A stretch of DNA of 64,000 bases from Corynebacterium capitovis DSM 44611 (GCF_030440535.1 NZ_CP047117.1:1860001-1924000); one strand, 5' to 3'; positions 29,533 to 38,216 are shown, counted from the first letter of the stretch. Made by a program: numbers and translations. Notes: generated by a model from the sequence alone, not told the origin.

Positions 29533-29600
29533 ATGCAGGCAATTACCCTCCGTGTCCCCGATGATCTCCGAACCCTCATCGCCGAAGCGGCAGCAGCAAG
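29533..29600 (+). pseudogene. Ribbon-helix-helix antitoxin gene cut by the IS element
   Basis: The ATG at 29533 opens MQAITLRVPDDLRTLIAEAA, a ribbon-helix-helix start, which reaches AAASG and then runs into the left IS end. On the far side of the IS, 30911 onward reads TSRTE in a frame that would continue the usual ASGTSRTE motif, before a stop near 30967. The IS therefore appears to have split this small gene. Confidence 0.6.
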
Positions 29601-29653
29601 TGGTAAGCCCCGGGTTTAATGGAGGGCAGGAAATTGGAAAAGGAACCCTACAC

Positions 29654-29965
29654 ATGCCCTCGAAGTACACCCCTGAGCTGAAGCAGCGCGCCATCGAATT
29701 GGTGCTGCACGCGCAAGCTGCCCCTCGCACGTCTCGCGGTGCGATCACCCGCATCGCCAGCGAGCTAGGAATGAGTAAAGAAACTCTGCGCGGCCGGGTC
29801 CGCGCTCATAAACAATCCGGCGCGACAATCCCGGCAGAATCGGTGGATCTGGCAGCAGAAAACCGCAGACTGCGAGCTAAACTGACTGAAGCGAAGCGCG
29901 CCAACGAGATTTTGAAAAGAGCGTCAGCTTTTTTCGCGGCGGAGTGCGAGCGCCCATACAAGTAA
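29654..29965 (+). CDS. IS3-family transposase OrfA
   Basis: 103 aa. N-terminal helix-turn-helix (YTPELKQRAIELVLHAQA, then AITRIASELGMSKETLRGRV) and a C-terminal leucine-zipper-like helix (AENRRLRAKLTEAKRANEIL). It binds the IS ends. The ATG at 29654 follows GGAAAAGGAA; the longer ORF starting at 29486 lies mostly outside the IS. A slippery heptamer near its end allows fusion to OrfB. Confidence 0.93.
   Translation: MPSKYTPELKQRAIELVLHAQAAPRTSRGAITRIASELGMSKETLRGRVRAHKQSGATIPAESVDLAAENRRLRAKLTEAKRANEILKRASAFFAAECERPYK
29929..29935 (+). promoter_or_regulatory. Programmed -1 frameshift site of the IS
   Basis: T-TTT-TTC in the orfA frame (codons GCT TTT TTC) is a canonical X-XXY-YYZ heptamer. 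A -1 slip here leads directly into the orfB frame through GTG 29944, giving the OrfAB transposase. Confidence 0.75.
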
Positions 29966-30870
29966 TTGTCAGGTTCATCGACGACAACCGGGAAGAATTC
30001 GGGGTCGAGCCGATTATTCGCGCCCTCGCGGCAACCAACGTGAAAATCGCCCTGAGCACCTACTACGCCTACACATCCCAGCCTGAATCATCCCGATGTA
30101 TCCGGGACCGACAACTACGTAAAGCTTTGCGCGCCATCTACGACGACAACTACTCCTGCTACGGTGCGCGCAAACTATGGGCCGAGATCAACCGCCAGGG
30201 CGACTTCGGCCACGTCGCCCGATGCACCGTTGAGCGCCTCATGGCACTCGAAGGCATCCACGGCATCCGACGACGGAAGAAAAAGCCCTCCACCCGCAGC
30301 GCTGACCCCGACAACTGCCCAGTCGATCTAGTGAAACGCAACTTTTGCGTCGATGCGCCGAACCGACTGTGGGTCGCGGACATCACCTACATCCCCACGC
30401 GTGTCGGATGGGTGTATGCCTCATTCGTCCTCGACGCATACACCCGCGAGATTGTCGGCTGGCAGATCACCAACCACATGCGCGCATCACTGGCCAAAGA
30501 CGCACTCGACATGGCCCTGTCAGCGCGGCTGCGCGCCGGTGAAGACATCTCCGGGCTGATCCATCACTCAGACAGGGGCGTGCAGTACAGGTCGGTCGTC
30601 TACGGACAGACCCTGGCTGAGTCGCAGGTCGTCGCTTCGGTTGGCACGCGGGGAGACTCCTACGACAACGCGATGGCGGAAGCACTGAACTCAGTGTTCA
30701 AAGCTGAACTCATCGACCGTAGGACCTGGCCGACACTACGATATGTTCTCATCGCAACCTCAACATGGGTCGGCTGTTACAACAACCGCCGATTGCACTC
30801 AGCACTGGGATACCGCCCACCCCGCCAGGCCCATCAGGAATACACCACCACGAAAGCCCAAGCGGCCTAA
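29944..30870 (+). CDS. IS3-family transposase OrfB (DDE integrase domain)
   Basis: 308 aa. The HTH_21-type segment (YSCYGARKLWAEINRQGDFG, then RCTVERLMALEGIHGIRRRK) is followed by the rve catalytic core: LWVADITYIPTRVGWVY supplies the first Asp, IHHSDRGVQYRS the second, and NAMAEALNSVFKAELI the Glu 35 residues later, the DDE arrangement of IS3 transposases. It overlaps orfA by 22 bp and is probably made mostly as the OrfAB frameshift product. It appears intact. Confidence 0.95.
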   Translation: MRAPIQVIVRFIDDNREEFGVEPIIRALAATNVKIALSTYYAYTSQPESSRCIRDRQLRKALRAIYDDNYSCYGARKLWAEINRQGDFGHVARCTVERLMALEGIHGIRRRKKKPSTRSADPDNCPVDLVKRNFCVDAPNRLWVADITYIPTRVGWVYASFVLDAYTREIVGWQITNHMRASLAKDALDMALSARLRAGEDISGLIHHSDRGVQYRSVVYGQTLAESQVVASVGTRGDSYDNAMAEALNSVFKAELIDRRTWPTLRYVLIATSTWVGCYNNRRLHSALGYRPPRQAHQEYTTTKAQAA

Positions 30871-31053
30871 ACAACAACAATAAAACCCTCTACAAAACCC
30901 GGGGCTTGACATCACGTACTGAAACTTACCCAGCCCGACTGAAGCGGATGACCGCATTAAGGGGATAGTAGTTTGCTCTCATCCTTGACAAATCGCGAAT
31001 CTTGATAGGCGCCACCCACGCCTCGCGGCACAACCCGGCTAGGTTGGAAACCC

Positions 31054-32163
31054 ATGACCCACACCAGCCGCATCCTCGTCTTCCTCCGCGTGAGCCTGCA
31101 CGTACTCGTCGCGGTTCTACTCGTGGTGGGCTTGTCCTCGGCCTGGCGCACTCCGTGGCTGCTCGTCATCGCCAGTGTCTTTTCGGTGGTGTACCTGGCG
31201 GGAACGGTGTGGCACAACGAGAACCGCCCGTACTCCAGGCCCGCCGCCTGGGCGTGGCTGGGGGTGGTGTGCGTGTTGTGGGTGGCGCTGGCGCTGGCCT
31301 CCCCGGCCTTCGTGTGGCTGGAGTTCCCGCTGGTCATCCTGTCGGTGTACCTGCTGCCCATCATCCCGGGCCTCCTGCTGTCGTTGGCGATCCTGGCGTT
31401 CACCGTCTCGGTCACCTTCCCGATGAGCGGGCCCGCGGGGGTGATCGGGCCGAGCATCGGCACAATCCTGGCGGTGTTCATCGTCCTGTCCTACAAGGCG
31501 CTGCGCGGCGAGGCCGAACACTACAAACAGCTCGCCCACCAGCTCCACGCCGCGCAGATGGAGCTCGCCGCCGCGGAACACGAGGCGGGCGTGAACCAGG
31601 AGCGCGCACGCCTGTCGCGCGAGGTGCACGACACGATGGCGCAGGGCCTGAGCTCGATCGTGCTGCTCGGACGCGCGCTGGACAAGCAGATCACGGACGA
31701 CGCCGCGCGGCGCACCCTGGACACCATCCGCCAGGTCGCCGCGGACAACCTCGCGGAGGCGCGCCGCTTCGTCGCCGTCAACGCGGGCCCGCGCGAACCG
31801 CTGCCGCAGCGCATCGAGCGGCTGGCGCGCGCCGCGGAGGAACGCCAGCGCGCCCTCGGGGCGCCGCTTCACGTGCGCGTCAACGTGGCGGATGTGGGGG
31901 AGCCGGGGGCGTCGATAAGCGAGCGCGTCGTGCGCGAAGGCCTCAGCAACGTCGTGCAGCACGCGAACGCCACCGAAGCCGTGGTCACCGTGGATATGCT
32001 GGGCGACGTTGTCACCGTCGACGTCTTCGACAACGGGCGCGGCATCACCGGGCCCGAGGGCTTCGGCCTGAAAGGCCTGCGGGCGCGCGTCGAGGAAGCC
32101 GGCGGCGAACTCACCGTGGAGGGCAACGTGCTCGCCGCGACGATCCCGCTGAAGGAGCGCTAG
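31054..32163 (+). CDS. chrS: Sensor histidine kinase, heme-responsive ChrS-like
   Basis: 369 aa. Six hydrophobic segments (residues 8-155), then HisKA_3 with the phospho-acceptor box SREVHDTMAQGLSSIVLLGR and an HATPase domain (VVREGLSNVVQHANATEAVV, DNGRGI, GFGLKGLRARVEEAGG). This is the NarL-partner kinase type. It sits divergently from hrtBA, the arrangement of chrSA in C. glutamicum and C. diphtheriae, where it senses heme. The start fits a leaderless transcript (TAGGTT ends 8 bp upstream). The IS lies only about 140 bp upstream. Confidence 0.85.
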   Translation: MTHTSRILVFLRVSLHVLVAVLLVVGLSSAWRTPWLLVIASVFSVVYLAGTVWHNENRPYSRPAAWAWLGVVCVLWVALALASPAFVWLEFPLVILSVYLLPIIPGLLLSLAILAFTVSVTFPMSGPAGVIGPSIGTILAVFIVLSYKALRGEAEHYKQLAHQLHAAQMELAAAEHEAGVNQERARLSREVHDTMAQGLSSIVLLGRALDKQITDDAARRTLDTIRQVAADNLAEARRFVAVNAGPREPLPQRIERLARAAEERQRALGAPLHVRVNVADVGEPGASISERVVREGLSNVVQHANATEAVVTVDMLGDVVTVDVFDNGRGITGPEGFGLKGLRARVEEAGGELTVEGNVLAATIPLKER

Positions 32164-32763
32164 ATGATCCACGTCATGCTCATCGACGACCACCCCGTCG
32201 TCCGCGCCGGCCTGCGCGCCGTGCTCGACTCCTTCGGTGACATGGAGGTCGTCGCCGAGGGTGCTTCCGGGACCGCGGAGGTGCCGGGTGACGTGGACGT
32301 GGTGGTCAGCGACATCCAGATGCCCGGCGCGGACGGCATCGAGGTCACCCGTCGCCTCGTCGCCGCGGGCGGGCCGCCGGTGCTCATCCTCACCACCTAC
32401 GACACGCAGGCCGACGTCGTCGCCGCCGTCGAGGCTGGGGCGATGGGCTACCTGCTCAAAGACGCGCCCGAGAGCGAGCTTCACGACGCCGTCGTATCCG
32501 CTTCCCGCCGCGAGCGCGTCCTCTCTCCCCAGGTCGCGGGCGTGCTCGCCGAGCGCGTCATGCGCCCGGACGAGGCGCTGTCCGCCCGCGAAATCGAGAT
32601 CCTCCAGGCACTGCAGACCGGCGCGTCGAACCGAGAGATCGCCGCGCGGTTGTTCATCTCGGAGGCGACAGTGAAGACGCACCTGATCCACATCTATACA
32701 AAGCTGGGCGTGGACAACCGGACGGCGGCCGTCGATAAGGCTCGCGAGCGGCGCATCATCTAG
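32164..32763 (+). CDS. chrA: NarL-family response regulator, ChrA-like
   Basis: 199 aa. The receiver domain shows the acidic pair IDDHPVV, the phospho-acceptor VVSDIQMPGADGIE (Asp near residue 51), ILTTYD and the lysine in YLLKDAPE. The LuxR-type HTH is LSAREIEILQALQTGASNRE, IAARLFISEATVKTHLIHIY. It directly follows chrS (stop and start adjacent). Its likely targets are the hrtBA promoter 3 kb away and its own operon. HrrA, the paralogous heme regulator, is an alternative, but the hrtBA context favours ChrA. Confidence 0.87.
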   Translation: MIHVMLIDDHPVVRAGLRAVLDSFGDMEVVAEGASGTAEVPGDVDVVVSDIQMPGADGIEVTRRLVAAGGPPVLILTTYDTQADVVAAVEAGAMGYLLKDAPESELHDAVVSASRRERVLSPQVAGVLAERVMRPDEALSAREIEILQALQTGASNREIAARLFISEATVKTHLIHIYTKLGVDNRTAAVDKARERRII

Positions 32764-32800
32764 GCGCGTTGAACGCCGCGGGGTTGCTACCGTTGGTCGG

Positions 32801-33700
32801 GTGAAGAGCATTACCGTTGTCGGATCCATTAACGCGGACCTCGTCGTCCGCGTCGCCCGCCACCCGCTGCCCGGGGAGACCCTCCTCGGCGAGGGTGGGG
32901 CCGTGACAGCCGGTGGGAAGGGTGCGAACCAGGCGGTGGCTGCCGCCAACATGGGCGCGCGAGTGCGGTTAGTGGGAGCGGTGGGGACCGACCCTTATGC
33001 CGCCCCGGCGCTGGAGTTTTTGCGCAGTTCGGGGGCTGATCTCGGCGCGGTTGACGCGGTGCCGGGGACCACGGGCCTGGCCGTTATTACCGTCTCGGAC
33101 GACGGGGAGAACACGATCGTCGTGGTCCCCGGTGCGAATGCCGCGGTGGACGCGCAGCGCGTCATGGCCCACCGCGAGGCAGTGACCAGCGCCGACATCG
33201 TTTTGCTGCAAGGGGAAATCCCCGCCTCTGGGTTCAGCCAGGCCGTACGACTCGCCTCCGGCCGGGTGATAGTCAATCTCGCGCCTGTTGTCGACGTCCC
33301 CCGGCCCGACCTGCTCACCGCCGACCCCCTCGTTGCCAACGAGCACGAGGCCGGGCTCATTCTGGCCCAGTTCGGGGTGGGTGATATCCCCGCGTCCGAA
33401 GAAGACATGGCCCGTCAGCTGGTCGCATGCGGGTTCGCCTCGGTAGTGCTCACGCGGGGCGCGCGTGGCGCGGTCGTCGCCGATGGCTCCGGTCTCACCG
33501 CCATCCCTACGCCCGCGGTCGAGGCGGTGGACTCCACCGGTGCGGGTGACGCGTTCGTCGGGGCCCTCGCGCACCGGCTAGCGGAGGGCGATTCGCTCGT
33601 GGAGGCAGCCACGTTCGCGGCCCGGGTCGGTGCCTTCGCCGCCACCCGCCACGGGGCACAAAGCTCCTACCCGGTCGCGGGCGACGAGTTGCCCCGTTAG
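32801..33700 (+). CDS. rbsK: Ribokinase
   Basis: 299 aa PfkB-family kinase. Motifs: VVGSINADLVVRV with the sugar-binding start, GGKGANQAVAAANMGARV, NEHEAGLIL, and the catalytic anion-hole DSTGAGDAFVGALAHRL. It phosphorylates ribose at O5 before entry into the pentose phosphate pathway; other sugars are possible. The GTG start is leaderless-like: TACCGT ends 7 bp upstream. No rbs transporter genes lie beside it. It overlaps the convergent MFS gene by 4 bp. Confidence 0.9.
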   Translation: MKSITVVGSINADLVVRVARHPLPGETLLGEGGAVTAGGKGANQAVAAANMGARVRLVGAVGTDPYAAPALEFLRSSGADLGAVDAVPGTTGLAVITVSDDGENTIVVVPGANAAVDAQRVMAHREAVTSADIVLLQGEIPASGFSQAVRLASGRVIVNLAPVVDVPRPDLLTADPLVANEHEAGLILAQFGVGDIPASEEDMARQLVACGFASVVLTRGARGAVVADGSGLTAIPTPAVEAVDSTGAGDAFVGALAHRLAEGDSLVEAATFAARVGAFAATRHGAQSSYPVAGDELPR

Positions 33701-34875
33701 GCCGGGCGCGGGGTCAACGCGCTCACTGCGACCAAGGCGATAGCCGCGCAGGTGACCACAGATATCGCCATCGTCTGCGCGTGGTCCGCTCCCAGCGCAA
33801 CCAGTGGCGGCACTACGCCTCCCACGACGAATTGGAAAAACCCCATTGCGCCGGAGCCCGCACCGGCCCCCACCTCGCGCACCGCCTCCACGCCCAGTGA
33901 CGTCGCGTTGGCCATGATGAAGCCCGCCATCAGCGAAAGCACGGCGAGAATCGGTACCGTCACTTCCAAAGTCGGCCCCAGCTTCGCGACGACGAGCAGC
34001 CCCACGCCCACTCCAATGTCCGTCACGAGCGCCGCCCGCAACAGGGTGCGCGGGTGAAAGCGGCCGATCGCCCGCATATTCGCAGCGTTCGAAAGCGGAA
34101 TGAGCAACGCCATCGACCCAAAGATCATGGCGTAGGTCGTTGGCGAGGCACCCAGCTGGGTCTGCAACACCAGGGGAGAGGCGGAAATGTAGGAAAAGAG
34201 CGTCCCGAACCCAAGCCCAGACGCGAGGAGGTACCCGACGAATTCACGGTGCCGAAGACAGCGGGCGATGCGGGGGAAGAGGCCGCGCAACGCGTTGTCG
34301 GAGCGGTGTGTGAGGGGCAGGGTTTCGTCGATAAGAAAATATGCGACGACGAATTGAGTGGCGTTGACGGCTGCAAGGGTCCAAAAGACTCCCCTCCATC
34401 CGAAGGCGGGCAGGATGACACTGCCGAGCGCGGGCGCGATGGCGGGCGCAAAGCCAGTGATCGCCATGAGCGCCGAGAACGCGCGGGCGGCGGCTCGGCC
34501 GCGAGCGAGGTCGGGGATGGTGGCGCGCGCAACGACCATCGATGCCCCGCCAGCGAGGCCCTGGATGAACCGCGCCACGATGAGGGCCTGGATGGTGGGG
34601 GCGAGCGCGCACAGGACAGACGCGACGAGGAAAAACGCGGAGGATACGAGGATCGGTCGGCGCCGGCCCGTACTGTCAGAAATCGCGCCGAAGAGGAGAT
34701 TGCCCACGGCCATTCCGGCCATGAACCCGGAGATCGTCAGCTGCGTCATCGCCGGTGTGGCAGACAGCTCTTCCTGGAGCGCCGGAAGCCCCGGCAGGTA
34801 CATGTCGATGCCGAGCGGGCCGGCGGCGGTAAGCAGCGCGAGTACGGCGAGCAATCCAGGAGAGAGTTTGTTCAC
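33697..34875 (-). CDS. Bcr/CflA-type multidrug MFS transporter
   Basis: 392 aa from the GTG at 34875; the ORF extends 53 codons further, but into the promoter region of the divergent gene. The start (NKLSPGLLAVLALLTAAGPL, GIDMYLPGLPALQEELSA) is typical of Bcr/CflA proton antiporters, as are AISDSTGRRRPIL and RFIQGLAGGASMVVARATIP. There are 12 membrane helices. It probably exports drugs or amino-acid derivatives; the substrate is unknown. Confidence 0.86.
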   Translation of the reverse strand: MNKLSPGLLAVLALLTAAGPLGIDMYLPGLPALQEELSATPAMTQLTISGFMAGMAVGNLLFGAISDSTGRRRPILVSSAFFLVASVLCALAPTIQALIVARFIQGLAGGASMVVARATIPDLARGRAAARAFSALMAITGFAPAIAPALGSVILPAFGWRGVFWTLAAVNATQFVVAYFLIDETLPLTHRSDNALRGLFPRIARCLRHREFVGYLLASGLGFGTLFSYISASPLVLQTQLGASPTTYAMIFGSMALLIPLSNAANMRAIGRFHPRTLLRAALVTDIGVGVGLLVVAKLGPTLEVTVPILAVLSLMAGFIMANATSLGVEAVREVGAGAGSGAMGFFQFVVGGVVPPLVALGADHAQTMAISVVTCAAIALVAVSALTPRPA

Positions 34876-34957
34876 TGCACCATGTGTACCCCCAGCAGCC
34901 GCGCCGGCACAATCCGGCTCCCAGGCAGGAATCGCGCCCGCCAGTATCCTTGTGGTC

Positions 34958-36373
34958 ATGATCGTGTCCCTGCTCATGACGGTTGAGGGATCCCAGCCCA
35001 CAATGGCCCGCCTGATCAACGTGGACGATTCCATGAACCTCCGCGAGCTCGCTCACGTCATCGACGCTGCCTTCGGATTTTCTGGCGCCGCCAGTCACGT
35101 GTACACGTCGGCGGGCGGTGCAGGGGGGACTCCGCGGGCTGTCTACACCAGCTTCCCCGGGGCGGGGGAAGGCTCGGAAAACGACGTCACCGTCGAACGC
35201 ATGGGAGCAATGACCTACGTCTACGACCCCAGCGCGAACTGGAACATCCACGTCGAGGTGCTCGGGCTGTCGCGGCTTGACGGCCCGACGCCCATGCTTA
35301 TCGACGTCCTCGGCCCCGATGTCGTCGAATCCTGCAACGGGCCCGAGCTGATGCACCGGTTCCATTCCGAGGCCCGCCGCATCGCCGCGGGTCTCGACCC
35401 AGACATGGAGGTTGCGCCCCTGCTACTGAGCTTCCTTCCCGTGATGACCCCGGAACGCCTCCTGCAGCGCCTCACCCAGGCAGATCCCGTGACGGTCAGC
35501 GAACGCGTCAGCTTCGTCGCCGAGGACCTCTTCTTAGACACCACGAGCCGCGTCGACGACGACCCGCGGGCACCCCAGTTCGCCGCGGAGTTCGATGAGT
35601 TCTTGGAAACGCGTCCCGATCTGCGGGAGATCCTTCACAACGACCCGAACCCGGAGCGCAACCCGGCGCTTATCGCGGCGATGGCCGAGTTTTTCGAAGA
35701 AAGGCTCAACGAACAGGACGGGCTGAATGCGGCCGACGTAGCGTACGCAGCCGGCATGTTTGAAACCGCGACCAGCGCAGCAGACGTTTTCAACTGGACA
35801 GAGGATTATGTGGGAGACGGAGAAGACGAGGTGTACCGCGCCCTCACCGCCGTCGTACGCGAGGTATGGGACCAGCCGGACCACCGCGTGAAACTGACCA
35901 GCAGTGGGTACCTGCCGCCCAGCATGGTGGCCAACCTGGCGCGCCAGATGAACCTGGGCGTGACAGCCCCCCACCCGCGCGAGCGGTCCTTGCCTCAGTT
36001 GCAGGTGGTGCGTAGGGTCCTCGCCGCATCGGGGGCGCTGACGGAGGCTGGCGGGTGGGTGGGCGTCGGCACGCTGGGCGAGGCCCTGCTGAGCGATAAG
36101 CGTGCGGTCGTGCGGCTGCACGCGGAGTTGCGCGCCGGGTTCGAGCACGTCATAGGGGCCGGGGAGTGGCGAGTGGTGGTGAGGTGGGTTGCTGACGAAT
36201 ACGCCATCATCCCCTCCGGGCCGCACGAGCTGCCTGGGGACGTCGAGAAGACGCGCGCCCTGCTCAGGGCCATCGGGGTGCTCGACGAGGTCGATGACGG
36301 CGGTTTGTGCATCACTCCGGGAGGGGCCGCTTTCGTCGAGCGGATGCTAGGCATTAATGAGGACGAGGAATAG
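34958..36373 (+). CDS. Plasmid pRiA4b ORF-3 family protein
   Basis: 471 aa. Residues 1-130 match the pRiA4b ORF-3-like fold (LRELAHVIDAAFGFSGAASH, then MTYVYDPSANWNIHVEVLGL). The remaining 340 residues have no domain I can name, though the end (GLCITPGGAAFVERML) resembles C-terminal parts of other long members of this family. The function is unknown. The start at 34958 is leaderless-like: TATCCT ends 7 bp before the ATG. The far longer ORF upstream lies antisense to the MFS gene and is rejected. It overlaps the DUF202 gene tail to tail by 27 bp. Confidence 0.75.
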   Translation: MIVSLLMTVEGSQPTMARLINVDDSMNLRELAHVIDAAFGFSGAASHVYTSAGGAGGTPRAVYTSFPGAGEGSENDVTVERMGAMTYVYDPSANWNIHVEVLGLSRLDGPTPMLIDVLGPDVVESCNGPELMHRFHSEARRIAAGLDPDMEVAPLLLSFLPVMTPERLLQRLTQADPVTVSERVSFVAEDLFLDTTSRVDDDPRAPQFAAEFDEFLETRPDLREILHNDPNPERNPALIAAMAEFFEERLNEQDGLNAADVAYAAGMFETATSAADVFNWTEDYVGDGEDEVYRALTAVVREVWDQPDHRVKLTSSGYLPPSMVANLARQMNLGVTAPHPRERSLPQLQVVRRVLAASGALTEAGGWVGVGTLGEALLSDKRAVVRLHAELRAGFEHVIGAGEWRVVVRWVADEYAIIPSGPHELPGDVEKTRALLRAIGVLDEVDDGGLCITPGGAAFVERMLGINEDEE

Positions 36374-36682
36374 CTCCATCCCACCTAGGAGGCACAGCAT
36401 CGCAGTAGTGATCGTCACGCCGGCGAGGTTTGGTGGGGTGTGGTCCCTGCTTAGACCATGCGCTCGCGCCCGGTACGAGCGCCGGACCGTCAGCATGATC
36501 CCCAAGCCCAAGCACGCCAGCATGAAAGCGCCCACCGCGATGAACCCGGGCGCCTCCCGAGCCCACCGCAGCAAAGTGACGGAGCACACCATCATGGCCA
36601 ACGCAGTGCGCTGCCAGCTTAGCGCGGTCCGTTCTGGCTGCAGGCCGGTGTCTGGGATGGGGATGGGCGGGGGTGAAGACAT
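36347..36682 (-). CDS. DUF202 family membrane protein
   Basis: 111 aa with three hydrophobic helices (residues 27-45, 48-66 and 88-108). The N-terminal box LQPERTALSWQRTALAMMV is the DUF202 signature. Its ATG follows the upstream YidH-like stop codon (TAG-ATG), so the pair is coupled. The function of the family is not established. Confidence 0.85.
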   Translation of the reverse strand: MSSPPPIPIPDTGLQPERTALSWQRTALAMMVCSVTLLRWAREAPGFIAVGAFMLACLGLGIMLTVRRSYRARAHGLSRDHTPPNLAGVTITTAMLCLLGGMELFLVLINA

Positions 36683-37045
36683 CTAGAAAAGGCCCACGAG
36701 CACGATGGTCGCCGCGATGAAACCGCCGACGGAGATAACGGGGACGATGGCGGGGGCGGGAAGCGGCGCGCCGTGACGCAGCGCACGTTCAAGGCGCACC
36801 CAACGCACCGCCGCGCCGAGGGACACGGCCATGGCCAGCACAATCACTACTGCCGACGCCACCGTGCGCAGCTCGGCCGGCACCCCGGGAATCGCGAACA
36901 CCTCCATCGCGATTCCCCCGGCGAGGAACGCAAGTGCCGTGCGCGTCCAAGCGAGGAAGGTTCGCTCGTTGGCCAGGGTGAAACGGGGATCTGGCTCGTC
37001 CCCGTCAGGGAAGACCGTGCGTGTAAACCAGTCGCGCCCCGTCAT
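36683..37045 (-). CDS. YidH/DUF202 family membrane protein
   Basis: 120 aa. It has the DUF202 box RFTLANERTFLAWTRTALAF and three membrane helices. The start at 37045 (MTGRDWFTRTVFPDG) fits a leaderless transcript, with TACACT ending 8 bp upstream; the ORF extension before it is not conserved. It forms a two-gene operon with the smaller DUF202 protein. Duplicated DUF202 genes in tandem are common in actinobacteria. Confidence 0.85.
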   Translation of the reverse strand: MTGRDWFTRTVFPDGDEPDPRFTLANERTFLAWTRTALAFLAGGIAMEVFAIPGVPAELRTVASAVVIVLAMAVSLGAAVRWVRLERALRHGAPLPAPAIVPVISVGGFIAATIVLVGLF

Positions 37046-37127
37046 GGTGCTGAAGTGTAGCCCATTCGCCGCACCCCGCGAGCTCGGGGAAGTGCGGAGG
37101 TGAGCTCGCCGGTGCCAGGGCGACAAG

Positions 37128-38147
37128 CTATGTGGTCACGGGCACGGGGCCGCCGGAGATCTGCCGGTAGGCATAAGCTATGGCGAGGAGGTAGGCGGGC
37201 ATGACGATGAGCAGGCCCACCCCGAAGAGCACCATTCCGAGGAGGAACGCCACGAAGCTGAGCAGCGAAAACGCGAGGATCTGTAGGTAGTTGCGGGCGC
37301 CCGCGCGGAAACCCTCCCGCAACGCGTCTCCGAACGAGCCAGCGTTATCGGAGGCGTACAACGCCTGGAAGGAGAAAAACGGCCCGATCAGGAAACCAAA
37401 CAGCAGGGTTGCCGCGATGACGCCCAAAAGGACGGGTAAGGTCGCCTCCAGGGCCGCCTCATCGGACGCCCACACCGTGGGGTCATCAAACGCGCTGGAT
37501 TGAGAGCCCCCGACCATCAGCGCCACGAAAGACACGGCGCTGAAGATCAGGGTGATAATGATGCCTAGGAACAGGAGCATTCCCAGGGTCTTGCCGTACG
37601 CCGGGACCTTGATCTCGTTGAAGGTAAGCGAACGCGACAGCGTGCCCATCAGCGCCACGGAGTACACGACGGGCGCAATCAGAAGCATTGTCAGGGAAGC
37701 AACCCACGACAACGCGACGGGGGCAACTCCGGAAAGCGCGCCGACAACGATGATGATCAGGCCCGCCGGCACCCAAAACTTCCAGTTCGAAAGGGTGGTG
37801 CGGAAACCGAAGGTCCACGCCTCGATCGCGTTCATCTTGCCGGTGCCCTTCACGTGGGCCCAACCGTTGTGCGCTGGGTCGTTGATCGGGTGTGGCGTGA
37901 AACCGTCACCGTAGGTGCCGTCAACAAGCTGGATGCCGTGGTGCCTCAGGGCGCCGCGGCCCGCGGCTGCAGCGTTCACATCGAACGCACCGGGGGCGTA
38001 GCTCTGCTGCCCGTAGCCCGCGCCGTAAGCCCCATAAGTGCCGTAAGCACCATCCGCCCCACCGGGGGCCGGCATCGTGGGTTCGTTCTCGGGATGCCAG
38101 TCGCGCCCGTTGGGGGATCCGGCACCTCCGTTGTAGGGGGTAGACAT
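37128..38147 (-). CDS. Multi-pass membrane protein with Gly/Tyr-rich N-terminus
   Basis: 339 aa. Residues 1-60 are disordered and rich in G, A, Y and P (YGTYGAYGAGYGQQSYAPGA). About six membrane helices follow (residues 120-335), with a pattern like the poorly defined DUF975/integral-membrane families of corynebacteria. I cannot name it. It lies between leuS and the DUF202 pair, in the same direction as both. Confidence 0.72.
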   Translation of the reverse strand: MSTPYNGGAGSPNGRDWHPENEPTMPAPGGADGAYGTYGAYGAGYGQQSYAPGAFDVNAAAAGRGALRHHGIQLVDGTYGDGFTPHPINDPAHNGWAHVKGTGKMNAIEAWTFGFRTTLSNWKFWVPAGLIIIVVGALSGVAPVALSWVASLTMLLIAPVVYSVALMGTLSRSLTFNEIKVPAYGKTLGMLLFLGIIITLIFSAVSFVALMVGGSQSSAFDDPTVWASDEAALEATLPVLLGVIAATLLFGFLIGPFFSFQALYASDNAGSFGDALREGFRAGARNYLQILAFSLLSFVAFLLGMVLFGVGLLIVMPAYLLAIAYAYRQISGGPVPVTT

Positions 38148-38216
38148 CTCAACAACTCCTTATAGGCGTTTAAGGCGTACCCCAGCGATGGTACTGACCC
38201 CTGGTCAGATCGGCAC

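Larger units (their letters stand above)
29601..30911 (+). mobile_element. IS3-family insertion sequence, complete
   Basis: About 1.3 kb. The terminal inverted repeats are 22 bp and 18/22 identical: AAGCCCCGGGTTTAATGGAGGG at 29605-29626 and, in reverse, AAGCCCCGGGTTTTGTAGAGGG at 30886-30907. Extension outward by 4 bp would give TG...CA ends. It holds orfA and orfB in the -1 frameshift arrangement of IS3-family elements, both intact. No clear target-site duplication is seen, so the exact ends are uncertain by a few bases. It lies between hrtB and chrS, inside an antitoxin-like gene. Confidence 0.93.

Noticed and set aside
29595..30915. Target-site duplication flanking the IS
   Set aside because: The 3-5 bp on either side of the inverted repeats do not match under any border I tried.
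31117..32952. 611-codon minus-strand ORF
   Set aside because: It is the G+C-rich shadow of chrS and chrA, which carry all kinase and regulator motifs on the plus strand.
34358..34957. 200-codon N-terminal extension of the pRiA4b ORF-3 protein
   Set aside because: It lies antisense to the MFS gene and has no family match; the ATG at 34958 has a good leaderless promoter.
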